Of a stretch of DNA of 64,000 nucleotides, positions 11,670 through 21,861 are shown piece after piece (position 1 is the stretch's first letter; each line of letters starts with the position of its first letter). The stretch comes from Sipunculus nudus. Lineage: Eukaryota > Annelida > Sipuncula > Golfingiida > Sipunculidae. The stretch is taken from NCBI GenBank assembly GCA_026874595.1, contig CM049313.1:34441159-34505158 (forward strand), written 5' to 3'. The notes beneath the pieces were generated by a model that did not search any database, was not told the origin of the DNA, and saw nothing but the letters and a program-made list of their open reading frames with translations. The translations under genes were made by a program, and so were the position numbers.

Positions 11670-13720
11670 CTCACAACTTATCGTTATGTATGCGATTGGA
11701 CGCGACAGAGGCTATGTTTCAAAGATTTTTTACGGGGGCGACCGCGTTCCTTTACGTTTTCATGCGAATTCACGTGCAATTTTTTTCCCTTTTTGGCGCG
11801 AAATGATCAGAAATTGTGAAAACGCGGAACGTCCATTTGACCAGTTATTTTGCTGTAATTTATTGTATTTTTGTATGCGTGGCCTCACGTTTCTGTGCAT
11901 TTCGTTGCATCAAACTTTTGTTAAAGATGCGGGTCCAGGCTTTGGCAGAGGTAAGCGCTCTGTGACTGTTTTTTTTTAATTATACATGTAGATGCAAGAT
12001 TGGATTTATTTTTTCCAGATACGTTAAACCTAGTGCTAACCGCAAATGCATTATAAAAACAGTTCTTGTAAACTTGTACTGTTATCGCCCGAATGGTTGT
12101 TGGCGAGGCAACTATGTTTACCCAGTGTATCTACGGAAGTCGTACATTAGTTCCACAAATAGAACCATTAATAATATATCACGCTGTTCCTACCACATCT
12201 GATAATTGCGTCTGTAGACCACACATACTAGACAAGGCCATCAACAGAAAATGTATAACCGAGCAGGATTTTAATCTCCTCCCGATCAGCGTGCCTTGAA
12301 AATGATAATAATTGCCATTCATGCGCAATATCAATTCGTTGCTTCAAGCCATCACTGTATTGAACGTCAAGGTCTCCTGTTATTAATGCCGTTTCCTCTG
12401 TGCTGACGTGCATACAGTGTATGCGATTATGTCTTAATTCTGGCTTTTGTCGAATTTTCAAAAGTAATTTGCAAACATACTTTTTTCATAACTTTCTATC
12501 ATAATATAACTAATAATCGATGTTTGCATTTTTTTCTTCCACCATCTTTTATTAATGGCGGCCATATTGAAACCCGGGCTATATATCACTCGCAGAAAGC
12601 CATGTAAAACAGGGGTCACCCAAGCACAATCTTTTAATCCTCAAAAGAAAACTATTTTTAGTTGATTCTGAGGTAAGTTTTCCTGTATAATCCATACCTG
12701 CAACAAAAAAATGTTGCATTGTACATATTTAATGAGATAATTTGCATAAATATGCATTTCTGAATGAAAACGAAGATTGATTATATAATAAATAAATCTA
12801 TTGTTTAATTGACTTTTTTAAGGAAAGAGTAAAGTATTTCGGGTACATAATATTCACATTTGATAAGATATAACATATTATTATATAATATCTTATATTT
12901 TTTTAAATATAAAAGTAGAAAATTATGCAAATTAGTAAAATTACTGAAATTAAAGATAGTGGTCTTTTTGTATGTAAACCATAATTTACTTATTAACCGC
13001 AGAGGTGATGTCTTGATTTTCATTTGTAAAGTTAATTTACATATTTGCGTCATTTATTAATTAATTTGCATATATGATTAAACTTGCAAAGTATATTTTC
13101 GATCGGAGTAGCGATATTTATTTGATTTCTTTAATTGAATGTAATTTATAAGCTGTTATGACGGGTGATTAAATGATTTGTCTGCTTGCTTAGGTAATTG
13201 GTCTGCCTCTCTAATGATCAGGTGAATATATATAATGTATCCATTTGCATATGTATTGAGCAACGGGTCGAATCGTGATTATCCTGGCTGTTATGATGCG
13301 TATAATATTGCATTCATTGGTTATTTATGTCAAGGGTGCTTCCCGAAGTTGCCGCTTTTAAAATGGTCTTACCCTTCATCAGTCCACTGAATATATAATT
13401 AGCTAATTAGCATGTGTAATGAGCGAATGGTCAAATAATGATCATCATGTTTTTGTGCAAAAGAAGCACACAGCATATACATCCAAACTCATCTTTTTCA
13501 TAATATAAGTTATACAACTGTAGAAGAATTACTACTTAAATAAACTCTGCAGTAGTTCAAGAAAAAATTTAATTTATACTTTAAAAGTTTACCATAAATT
13601 AGCGGTTATGAAGTGTACAGGGGGTGGCAAACACATGTTCTGGGGAAATTGTATGAATATCTTATCTCTTTCAGGTTTAAGGATGTCTGTAATATATACC
13701 TGGGGTCATGTTCTTTTAAT
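11670..13720. other. 2 kb with no supported gene
   Basis: AT-rich, especially 12700-13500. Overlapping short frames lie on both strands (for example 12805-13060), with nothing that looks like a conserved protein. Confidence 0.45.
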
Positions 13721-13726
13721 TTTATT

Positions 13727-13801
13727 GTAGAGAGATGTTATATGATGGAACGACAATGTGGACTCTATACATTGTCGTTCCATCATGTCACATCTCTCTA
13801 C
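13727..13801. repeat. near-perfect 32-bp inverted repeat (hairpin)
   Basis: Arms at 13727-13758 and 13770-13801 pair at 30 of 32 positions around an 11-bp loop. The innermost 15 bp, GATGGAACGACAATG, are perfect. The hairpin lies immediately upstream of the hammerhead-like motif and may belong to the same retroelement remnant. Confidence 0.85.
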
Positions 13802-13821
13802 ACGTTCCACTTAATTACCAC

Positions 13822-13868
13822 CTGACGAAGAAGCCCGTGTGCTTCGAAAGCTTGTGTGTTAATAAACT
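13822..13868 (+). other. hammerhead-ribozyme-like core, possible Penelope/retrozyme remnant
   Basis: CTGACGA at 13822-13828 fits the hammerhead CUGANGA core. It is followed by a hairpin (GAAGC, six-base loop, GCTTC, at 13830-13845) and then GAAA at 13846-13849, which is the conserved order core - stem II - GAAA. An AATAAA-containing stretch follows. Two points weaken the call: one extra A separates the core from stem II, and convincing helices I and III cannot be drawn. Penelope-like elements and retrozymes are known to carry hammerheads. I infer a degenerate copy, or a similar non-catalytic 3' hairpin of a retroelement. Confidence 0.35.
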
Positions 13869-13911
13869 AGTTAGACTATCTAAAAGGCGGGACTGTTTAT
13901 CTTTACCTTCG

Positions 13912-13912
<1 letters not shown>

Positions 13913-13980
<68 letters not shown>
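13913..13980. repeat. (TA)n microsatellite
   Basis: Pure TA run of about 34 units directly downstream of the retroelement-like 3' sequence. Confidence 0.95.
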
Positions 13981-13983
<3 letters not shown>

Positions 13984-13984
13984 G

Positions 13985-15035
13985 TGGTATATGTAAGAAA
14001 TTTATAAAAGGCCAATGGAAAATAGCAAATGCAATGTACACCTGTATGTAAGAGGCTTTGGGGCAGGGAGAGGGAGAGAAACAGCTATTATATAGCTACC
14101 TGCTTTGACCGTATCATTTTCTGATATACGTGTAATGAATGGTCCTTTATATGATGAAATAATAACAAAATATTCACTCGCGTGTACGTTGTTAAAAATA
14201 CAAGTATGATATTTAGGGAAGTCATTAAATGCATATGTTACAATATGCACAGCATTCTGTAAACTAAACGTTTATATTTCTGTAACATGCATGTGACGTC
14301 GGAATAGCGTCATTCAATGCATACATTCTCACCTGTTGAAATAAATAAACGCTAATATTAACCGCTAGTAGTCTTTTATTCTAAATCACTGGCACCCTTA
14401 TATTTACACTTATATCCTCAAGTGTCGATAGTTTATAGAATGTCCATTTCATGACCCATTATCGCCATTTGACAATGACGTGAACTCAGGCACTATGACG
14501 GTAAAAGAATGACCCATCATTATTGTTATTGCTCAGATGGTTCACATTGTTATCATTCTCTGACAATATTGGCTTATTACTTGGATACGGAACAGATATT
14601 TTTCTGTGTAATCATCACCCTTAGTGGTCAGTTGCAATGAACCCTTCTAAATATGCCCAATGGCAATATTGCATACACCACTGCCACTGGAAGGAATAAC
14701 ATATATTCATTCACTTTCAGCCAAATATCAAACGAACATGAGTTGAACATCATCTGTTCCTTATTTCTTTTAAATTATGCTGGTATGAATGAATTAAAAT
14801 ATTTCCTTAAATCAAGTTAATTTATTTATAAAGTACAGATCAAGTCTCGGCCTCTCACACCTTGGCATCTATAACCAATGTATGTTTTATTTTTCACCAT
14901 ACACTCCACCATCGATCATGATTCGACCAGCTGCAAATTAGTGAATTGTATATTAACTACACAACTGGATTTGAAGGAGACAAACCATTCTATCGCACTG
15001 AATATATGCTCTAAAATAACACCATTTTGTATTGT
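13985..15035. other. no gene seen
   Basis: Ordinary AT-rich sequence. No feature can be supported. Confidence 0.5.
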
Positions 15036-15040
15036 TATGG

Positions 15041-15189
15041 GGTGACATAAAATCGGACCCGAACTGTCTCGCCAGTGAAGCTTGCTTTGCTGGCGAAGCA
15101 GTTGGTATGCAGGACTTGTGCGTCACCAACATGGGTTCGTATCCCAGAGCATCCCAGAATATTCCCCTTAAAAATATGTCTTCGTAACA
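15041..15189 (+). mobile_element. tRNA-derived SINE, family B, second copy
   Basis: It begins GGTGACATAAAATCGG, as does the copy at 7710. It shares the GAAGCTTGCTTT body, an A-box-like GAAGCAGTTGGTATGC at 15095-15110 and a one-base-altered B box GGGTTCGTATCCC at 15133-15145. It ends in CTTCGTAACA, matching the other copy, then an oligo-T run. It has only one B box, so the duplication in the first copy is specific to that copy. Confidence 0.7.
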
Positions 15190-15222
15190 TTTTTTTTTTC
15201 ATTCAGTATCACTATTCCCGTT

Positions 15223-15223
<1 letters not shown>

Positions 15224-15262
<39 letters not shown>
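15224..15262. repeat. (AT)n microsatellite
   Basis: AT run starting about 35 bp beyond the SINE end. Confidence 0.95.
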
Positions 15263-15265
<3 letters not shown>

Positions 15266-15420
15266 AATTAGTTTATAAAAAAACGAAAATATGTAAATTT
15301 GCTTTAAAAGTTTTAAACAATACGGGTATATCAAACCCTACTTATCACACATTTAATTAATAGAATCAAATTTTGTTTGTTGATGTTCTGAGAAAATCTA
15401 AGCATATTATTATGTCAGAC

Positions 15421-15519
15421 TCTACGAGCCTTAGAAACCCTGTAGCGGAGGGTGAAGCCTTTTAGTTCACAGTTACAGCTTTCTGCCTTGATACACATTC
15501 GTTGTTGCCGACAGATGGT
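15421..15519 (+). repeat. left arm of an imperfect inverted-repeat pair
   Basis: The stretch ending GTTGTTGCCGACAGATGG (to 15519) reappears as its reverse complement starting at 16718. Matching continues outward through TGCCTTGATAC, CAGCTTTC and the end CTC(T)ACGAG/CTAGAG. The arms are about 95 bp and diverged. Confidence 0.55.
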
Positions 15520-15816
15520 TGAGCAAAGACTCTTGATTTAATTTAATTTAATATATCACTGGATTTATCGGAAAATAAGGTAAAAGCACAGACGTGCATA
15601 TTCGAGGCGTGGCCACGGAGGAGTTCCGTGACAAAACCGCCAATTATAATAAAGATCACCAGGACCTGATCTTCATTTGCATACCACTAAGGAATCCACG
15701 AAAATTAGGAGCGCCAGGTCCATAGAACAATATTTTTATATGGCCGATACACTGGAATGGTTCCCTGAAGACATATGTTTTGTTCACATGTTCTATATCT
15801 TTGCTAATAGTCTAAT

Positions 15817-15819
<3 letters not shown>

Positions 15820-15868
<49 letters not shown>

Positions 15869-15874
15869 TATATG
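15820..15874. repeat. (TA)n microsatellite
   Basis: TA run with a single C interruption, lying between the two arms of the inverted repeat. Confidence 0.95.
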
Positions 15875-15879
15875 AAACC

Positions 15880-16715
15880 ACAATTTTCTTATATTATTAT
15901 ATTTTAAATTATTACAAATAATAAGTTCGCCTCAAAATTTAAGCTTTCAATGAAAACCAAAAAAAATCAGTCATAATTAATTCTCAGGTTCACTCCTGAG
16001 ACAACTGGCTACATATTAAACAGAAAACATATTATCTGTTCCCATGCGGGAAAGCCATGGCAGCTTGGGAAGGCAACAAGAAGTTAGTATAGACTAGAAA
16101 AAAAATTAATGAAAAAAAAAACAAAAACACATTTGAGGATACAAACACAGGTGAAAAGCTCTATTGAATATTTTTTCAAGAGCGACTATTTGCATGACGC
16201 TTCCGTATAGGGATTTTAAAACAAAATATATGACAATAAACTGGATTACAGGATTCGACGCAATAAATTTTTGAGGTCATGTTTCAAATGAAGTCTGCAA
16301 AAATTAAATCAAGAAATAATCAAGATCTATTTCCCAACTGAATTTGACGGCATCATGATTCCCAAGTGTGAATTATAAAGCACTTTTGCTAAGAATCATA
16401 TGTGCAAACTTAATTATACGACATGGTCATTTAAAGACTTTATTCCACCACAGACGCAGTACGGGATCCCTCCCTGCTTTGGATAACCATTTTTTCTTAT
16501 CTTTGACCTCAAAATGCTTAAAATTTACTTTTGGTGACATTTGGCTTAATCATATTTAATCAGCACCGGTGTACATCTAGATTTCATTATTAAAGGTGGT
16601 TTGGTCTTGAATCGTAGGGAATTATGCAAAGTGTGCCCTAAAGGGGGCAATTTTACTTATTTTTTCCCGTAAATCAAGAGATATTTCAAATTATATTCCG
16701 AACTGGCTATCGCAT
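15880..16715. other. spacer between inverted-repeat arms, no gene
   Basis: AT-rich sequence with no supported coding content. If the flanking arms are terminal repeats of one element, this is its non-coding interior. Confidence 0.4.
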
Positions 16716-16717
16716 CG

Positions 16718-16809
16718 CCATCTGTCGGCAACAACGATTGAGTTTGAAAGTAGAAAGTAGTTACTCTGCATCAAGGCCTAAAGCTCTCAGTAAATGGGGT
16801 TCCTAGAGC
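16718..16809 (-). repeat. right arm of the inverted-repeat pair
   Basis: Reverse complement partner of 15421-15519. The shared core is CCATCTGTCGGCAACAACGA. No flanking target duplication is obvious, so transposon ends are not proven. Confidence 0.55.
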
Positions 16810-16989
16810 ATTAACAAACACTATTTGATTATTATTTTTTATAAAATATGTGGTATATAGTTAATTAATTCACAAATTAATTCAGGGCTGTGTTATCCCT
16901 ATGCCCTGTAGAACAAAAATGTTCATCTGCCACTGGTGTGTTGTTGTATTATCTATAAACATTAACATAGCTTGTTACAGGTGCTCTAT

Positions 16990-17690
16990 TATGTGACACG
17001 GGCGAAACTCGTGTTGTTGTAACATTTTATGTTTAATCCGTACAGGTTGAACTCTCGTTGTCATGTGAGCCTTGGGTTTTCACGCCTGGTCGTGGGTCAC
17101 GTGATGAGCCTGGTATGTGTAGAGACACACGGCTATGTCTTTCTAGAGAATTCCTGAAACGCGTGTTTATTGTTGAGCAGGGTCCTTATAGACTGTTCGA
17201 GAAGTGGAAAATTCCCGGCTTGGGGTGTGAAGGTATATAAAGGGGCTGTTTTCTAGAACCAGAGGGCAGAGCAGAGCAGATACTAGCGGACGCAAAAGCG
17301 TGTGTCAGGACCTTATCCGACGAATACGGCAATTATACATTTTCAAGAACTTTCTCCTGGATTTTATACATTTGGACTTCAGTTTATTTTCTGTGTGTTG
17401 TTGCAAGAACTTTCCACTGAGCTGTCATTCTCCGAGAGAGTTTACATTCAAAGGACTTATCGTTGTGATGGTGTTGTTATCGAGGTACTGTACCATTATC
17501 TTTCTGTGTGATTATATTGAATTGTTGCTATAACGCTGTTTTACTGTATAATTGTATTTATTTAGTGTTTTGTATTGTTAGGGTTGTTTTAAGAATAAAT
17601 TATAGTTATTTGTTAACAAAAAACCACTGACTTCTTTATTCATTCCCCTAGACATTTCACGCTGCCTAGTGTTGCAGAATCTGATTTGTT
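16990..17690 (+). mobile_element. possible solo LTR or promoter-bearing retroelement fragment
   Basis: The block has the layout of an LTR: a GC-richer upstream part, a strong TATATAAA box at 17234-17241, a purine-rich GCAGAGCAGAGCAG segment just downstream, then a T-rich tract and an AATAAA-containing AAGAATAAATTATAG near 17591. I could not find a matching second copy, defined 5'-TG...CA-3' ends or a target duplication. A host promoter or another repeat is equally possible. Confidence 0.3.
17234..17241 (+). promoter_or_regulatory. TATA box
   Basis: TATATAAA followed by AGGGG, in a GC-richer setting than the surrounding DNA. A short frame at 17300-17533 lies downstream but has no recognisable product. 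Confidence 0.35.
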
Positions 17691-17699
17691 TTTTTTTTA

Positions 17700-19200
17700 T
17701 CCCTATTACAAAATTTGTGTTCATCACGCATACGTGATCTGTTTATATTAGGTTCCGTAACAAGCTTAGTCAGTCTTCATTATACCAAGGAGATTATAGA
17801 CTAGAGTTTCAAGTGAGAGTCTTGCCGTGTCGAATGTTGCTGACGGGGGTCATGTAACTCGCTTGTCAAAGGCACACAGAGATGCCGCTGATAAGCCCGG
17901 CGCTTATTGATACAGCGCGAGAGACCCCCTTCGGCGTGACTTCGGAACATCGCGTTAATTCCCGACAGCGGTAAACATGGGCGATAATACGAGAACAACG
18001 CCGTCAGTGACAGAGCGGGCGATGGCTCACTTCTATCCATCAAAATGAAATTCATCCGGTCATAAGCGTCAAAATATTTAATTATGGACGGAATACTATA
18101 ATACATGGCTAATTTTTAATATATGTCAGAAGTGTGGGAACTGATGGAAATTTTTATAATTCCGAAGTTATTCAGGGAAAGTAAGGTTTACTTTTACCAG
18201 TCGTCCGTCATGAATCCGTGCCGTGAACAAGAATGAAGCTATTGTAAACAAGCAGCAAGCGATTTTCAAAAGTTTCACAGTTATATCTATCCAGCTTGAT
18301 CTTTCAATAAAATAAAATTACCTGTACAGTCTTTTTTGGAGGGGAGGGAAGCTATATGTTTTAGGTTCATCTAAATATTGCTCCCTTTGTAAATTTTTTA
18401 ATCAATTGCAAGTAAGATGGGATTTGAATCCGGTGCATTTTGAAATCCCGTACTTGGACCCCTGATCCTTACTTTCACATTTTCGTTTACGTACGTGTTA
18501 TCCATGCCGGTAGCAGATGCCTAGCACACTAGCTATATAGATACAAAATCTATTGCTGTTTCGACGCTGTTTATCGGGTGGCAATACACATAGCTACAAT
18601 ATACATTTTCATTTCCGCTCCGTGGTGTTTTAATGATCTCAGATCTCAATTATTTATCGGACCTCCTACCTTCGTTAGTGCGAGAACAATCAAACCCAGT
18701 CGGAGTGGAAACAAGAAACTGGCGAACAGGCCAGAGTTAAAATTAATTACGTCACACATACCATGTCTATCAGACAGCGGATGAGCCAGAAGGGAGGAAA
18801 CACCAGTATATGTCCCGAAACTATCGTGGCGAAGCGGCTTTTCCTGCATTCTGGGTGGGCTACATTTTCTCTCTTGACGCATCCTATGTTTCCTTGGCCA
18901 CCGAAGTCGGACGTAAGATTACAATTCCGTCCATATTTGCTCCTTCGTTTATTTTCCTGCTTGTATGTCGTTTTGGATGTTAGTTTTGTCCGTGTACCAT
19001 ATATTACAAAATATTATTTAGGAAATTCATAATATTCAGTATATAAGGGATGTAAATCGAAGAAAGTATGATAAGAATTTGGATATTATCGTATCGGTAA
19101 AAATCCGTTTATTTAGAGTGTTTCATTTATTATTGTAATGGGATGAAAAAGGAGAGTTTTGTTATTTATAATTCATCCGAGACGAGGTAATGTTCCAAAG
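17700..19200. other. 1.5 kb with no supported gene
   Basis: No motif or repeat is supported. Short overlapping frames at 17801-18106 and 18578-19032 are unrecognised. Confidence 0.45.
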
Positions 19201-19209
19201 AGCAGAGGG

Positions 19210-19621
19210 CAGTGATGTAAGTCGAGTCTACACCATCCGAATCATTGAAGTACGAGTCCAGCTCCATCTTCCTCCATTGTTGAAAAATAATTAAGATATA
19301 ATGTGTATTTTAATGTTAGCTTACACTTACTTTTGCTTGAATACTTGATAACATTTAGCTCCCGATATATAGTTGAAGCTTGGTATATGTGTCTTTTTAA
19401 ATGTTCTGTGATTGGTTCGCAGTTGTATATAGACCTATATAGTATGTGACAGATTTTTTTTTATTCCATTGGACTCGAGATGGACTCGGCCTGATTTCTT
19501 GAGTCCTTAACTCCTAAGCCGAATACAAATCCAAGTCCAGGACCCTCGAGACCGAGTCCCTGAAAAAGTGATACCGAGTCCGGAGTCGAATCCAAGTCCA
19601 GTCAAGAGTCCTACATCACTG
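19210..19621. mobile_element. hAT-like MITE rich in GACTCG motifs
   Basis: The 412-bp element starts CAGTGATGTA and ends TACATCACTG, perfect 10-bp terminal inverted repeats of the CAGTG type used by hAT transposons. It is flanked by GCAGAGGG and GCAGGAGG, an 8-bp target duplication with two mismatches, which is the hAT length. The interior is full of GACTCGAG/GAGTCC repeats in both orientations and has no transposase. Fragments of the same family lie at 31046-31155 and 37262-37372. Confidence 0.75.
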
Positions 19622-19903
19622 GCAGGAGGGTTGTGTTTGCTCCTAAAATTAATAGACCATTCTGCTGTTTTTAACTGGTTCTCCTCTGCAGTGAGAGAAA
19701 ACATTCTGAGAACATTCAGAGAAGATTCGTGCCACGTTATCCCTAGGTGTAAATATACGTGCATTCCATTGGATTGTACCGTGTGTAGAGCGCGTTCAGA
19801 ATCTTGAGGGTGTAAAGAACACGACCAGGGTTCTTTTTTTTGTGGATTAAACCGACTTCATTTAATGGATGCTGGCTTAAACTAAATAGCATGTACACTT
19901 GCA

Positions 19904-19985
19904 CAATTTCATTTCGGTTTCAGACTCTGTGACAGGGCGGTAGCACATGATGAGTCTGGCGTAAACCGCGCACCTGCGGGTTCTG
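19904..19985 (-). repeat. fragment of SINE family A tail
   Basis: TTCGGTTTCAGACTCTGTGA and the following GACAGGGC...TGGCGT(A)AACC order match 35222-35310, which lies at the 3' end of the minus-strand family A SINE. The tRNA-like head is absent, so this is a 5'-truncated copy or the partner LINE's tail. Confidence 0.5.
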
Positions 19986-20405
19986 GATATGTAGTAAGTC
20001 CCATTACTGCGCCATAAACCCCCCCCCCTTACTTTTTAAGAGGCCATCAAGTACCTTTTGTCTGCTCACTCTTTCGGAGAATTAAACTTTTTACGAGAAA
20101 ACTGCTCAATTTTCCCTCTTAGATCTTTCCACAATAAATTCTCAATATGCATTTCCTATTATGAAAAATTTGTATGGCACATATTATATATCGGTATTCC
20201 CGTACACCCCCCCCCTCTTTACCCGCCCACATTCTCTGAGCAAACAAGGCAAGTGAGTGTTGTAAAGGTCGCTGTTAACCATTTCCGGGCTTAGTGTATA
20301 AATCCCGCTTCATATGCATGCAAATAAATCGAGAAATATCTTAATCCAGTGTAAAGTAACATGTCTTATGGTATCTTAAGGTAGATTTTACTGTTCTGTC
20401 TATGC

Positions 20406-20623
20406 ATACTATCGCGTGGTAACGAGTTAATTATCGCGTTGCAGAAACGGATCCGGCGGGGGGGGGGGGGGTTCCAGGGGGTCCTTTTTCAATTGCCGCA
20501 TTCTTTGGTTGAGGGTTTCAGACCATGTTTGCGGCTTTTTTTTAGGCATCGTTATTTGGTCTCCTGAGTTGGACCCCCCCCCCCCTTCTAGATACTATCG
20601 CGTGGGAACGAGTTAATTATCGC
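20406..20623. repeat. 186-bp segment bounded by 32-bp direct repeats
   Basis: ATACTATCGCGTGG[T/G]AACG... (32 bp) occurs at 20406-20437 and 20592-20623 with one difference. Between them lie a long G run near 20458 and a long C run near 20573, so the interior can also fold. This may be a tandem duplication or paired ends of a small element. Confidence 0.7.
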
Positions 20624-20636
20624 TCATTATTTTGCC

Positions 20637-20706
20637 TTTGAGGGATTCGAACCGGGACCTTCAGCTCCAAAGTCATACGCCTTAACAATAAGGCAGTTTC
20701 GTCCTC
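20637..20706 (-). other. tRNA-like sequence (SINE head or tRNA pseudogene)
   Basis: On the minus strand the stretch has a perfect B box GGTTCGAATCC and an A-box-like TGCCTTATTGTTAAGG. TTTGAGG and CCTCAAA could pair, but the T arm and acceptor stem cannot both form because only one base lies between the T loop and CCTCAAA. The anticodon arm does not pair well either. It is therefore not a functional tRNA. A SINE head is most likely. Confidence 0.5.
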
Positions 20707-20726
20707 AAAAACATAATGGACACCAT

Positions 20727-20780
20727 TACATATCATGCCGTGACTACATATCATGCCGTGACTGCATATCATGCCTTGTC
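20727..20780. repeat. 18-bp tandem repeat, three copies
   Basis: TACATATCATGCCGTGAC occurs twice exactly, then once with three changes. Confidence 0.9.
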
Positions 20781-20795
20781 CTTAAGGAATAAATT

Positions 20796-21020
20796 ACAAC
20801 AGGCAACCCACCAAGAACAGCCAACCAGTACAAGAACATACTACAATAAATGACAACAGGCAACCCACAAAAGACACAGCCAACCAATACTAGAATATAC
20901 TACAACAAATAACAACAGGCAACCCATCAAAGACAGCCAACCAATACTAGAACATACTACAATAAATGACAACAGGCAACCCACCAAAGACACAGCTTAC
21001 CGATACTAGAAAATACTAGC
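20796..21020. repeat. 57-59-bp minisatellite, about four copies
   Basis: ACAACAGGCAACCCA starts each unit at 20796, 20853, 20912 and 20969. The units also share CAGCCAACCA and TACTAGAA, with one unit lacking two bases. No coding potential. Confidence 0.9.
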
Positions 21021-21024
21021 TTCT

Positions 21025-21775
21025 GGCAGCGGTATAATAGCATGCTTTATATCTGAGGCTAATTGATGTTGTTAACCCCAAATACTGGTTTAAAATAAAG
21101 ACATCCGCGCCAGAATTCGTTCTGGGGACAACCCAAAAATTCTCTGTAGGTTTTTCTGCTGTGGCCCGCATATTGTTTTGATTAACATGAATTAGAAACA
21201 CGTGTCATAATAAAGCACATTAGGGCCAATGGCAGATTGTTTACTTTTTTTGTTATTCTTTTAATCGTGTTAATTATTCTAAAATGATCCTTTAATTTGT
21301 CACTTCATTTTGAGAGCTGAAAACCACGCTGACTGCAAAAGGCGTTATTGGTTATTTTCTTCGCTCTTATTTGAACGGATCCTTGATAAATGTTCGCTAA
21401 CCCCTCAAGTCATGAAAATCTTTTACTTCTTAAAAACGCATTATAATATCAGGCTCATCATTGTGAAATCGAAAAAGGCCAAGCTCTATTTTGCGCTGAC
21501 CAATTACACCTGACAAAAGCAAATGGAAAACCTTAATTCTTATCCTTTGTGGAAATTGGTCCCACCGTAAAGTAATTTATAAAATTCCTTTTCAGTTGAT
21601 AAATACTAATGAGTTTCGTGTTTCTCAGAGACCGCGCAGCCTGTTGTCTTAATTATTATGGGAAACGACTGTGCGATGTGGGTGCGATGTTTATGTGTGC
21701 ACAATAATCCACAATCCCCTTGTGGCGGAATACCTTATCCGGCCTACCTCCTGTTATGATCTACTATATATACGC
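21025..21775. other. no gene seen
   Basis: Ordinary AT-rich sequence without a supportable feature. Confidence 0.5.
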
Positions 21776-21779
21776 CGGA

Positions 21780-21861
21780 AATGTATTGGTTTTGGGACCA
21801 CAGGAATATTTTAAAGCCTAGACCTCGGTCACAACCCGCTGCGGTCACCGCACACCGTAGA
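21780..21861 (+). repeat. GC-rich repeat unit interrupted by the fold-back transposon
   Basis: TCGGTCACAACCCGCTGCGG followed by TCACCGCACACCGTAGA matches the tandem units at 24205-24380. The unit stops exactly at the 7-bp target duplication of the next element, so the transposon inserted into it. Confidence 0.7.
21855..21861. repeat. target-site duplication, left copy
   Basis: CCGTAGA directly precedes the element end CACAGGCGC and is repeated exactly at 23815-23821. Confidence 0.75.

Noticed and set aside
20637-20706. Functional tRNA gene
   Set aside because: The B box is perfect, but the acceptor stem and T arm cannot both form and the anticodon arm does not pair.
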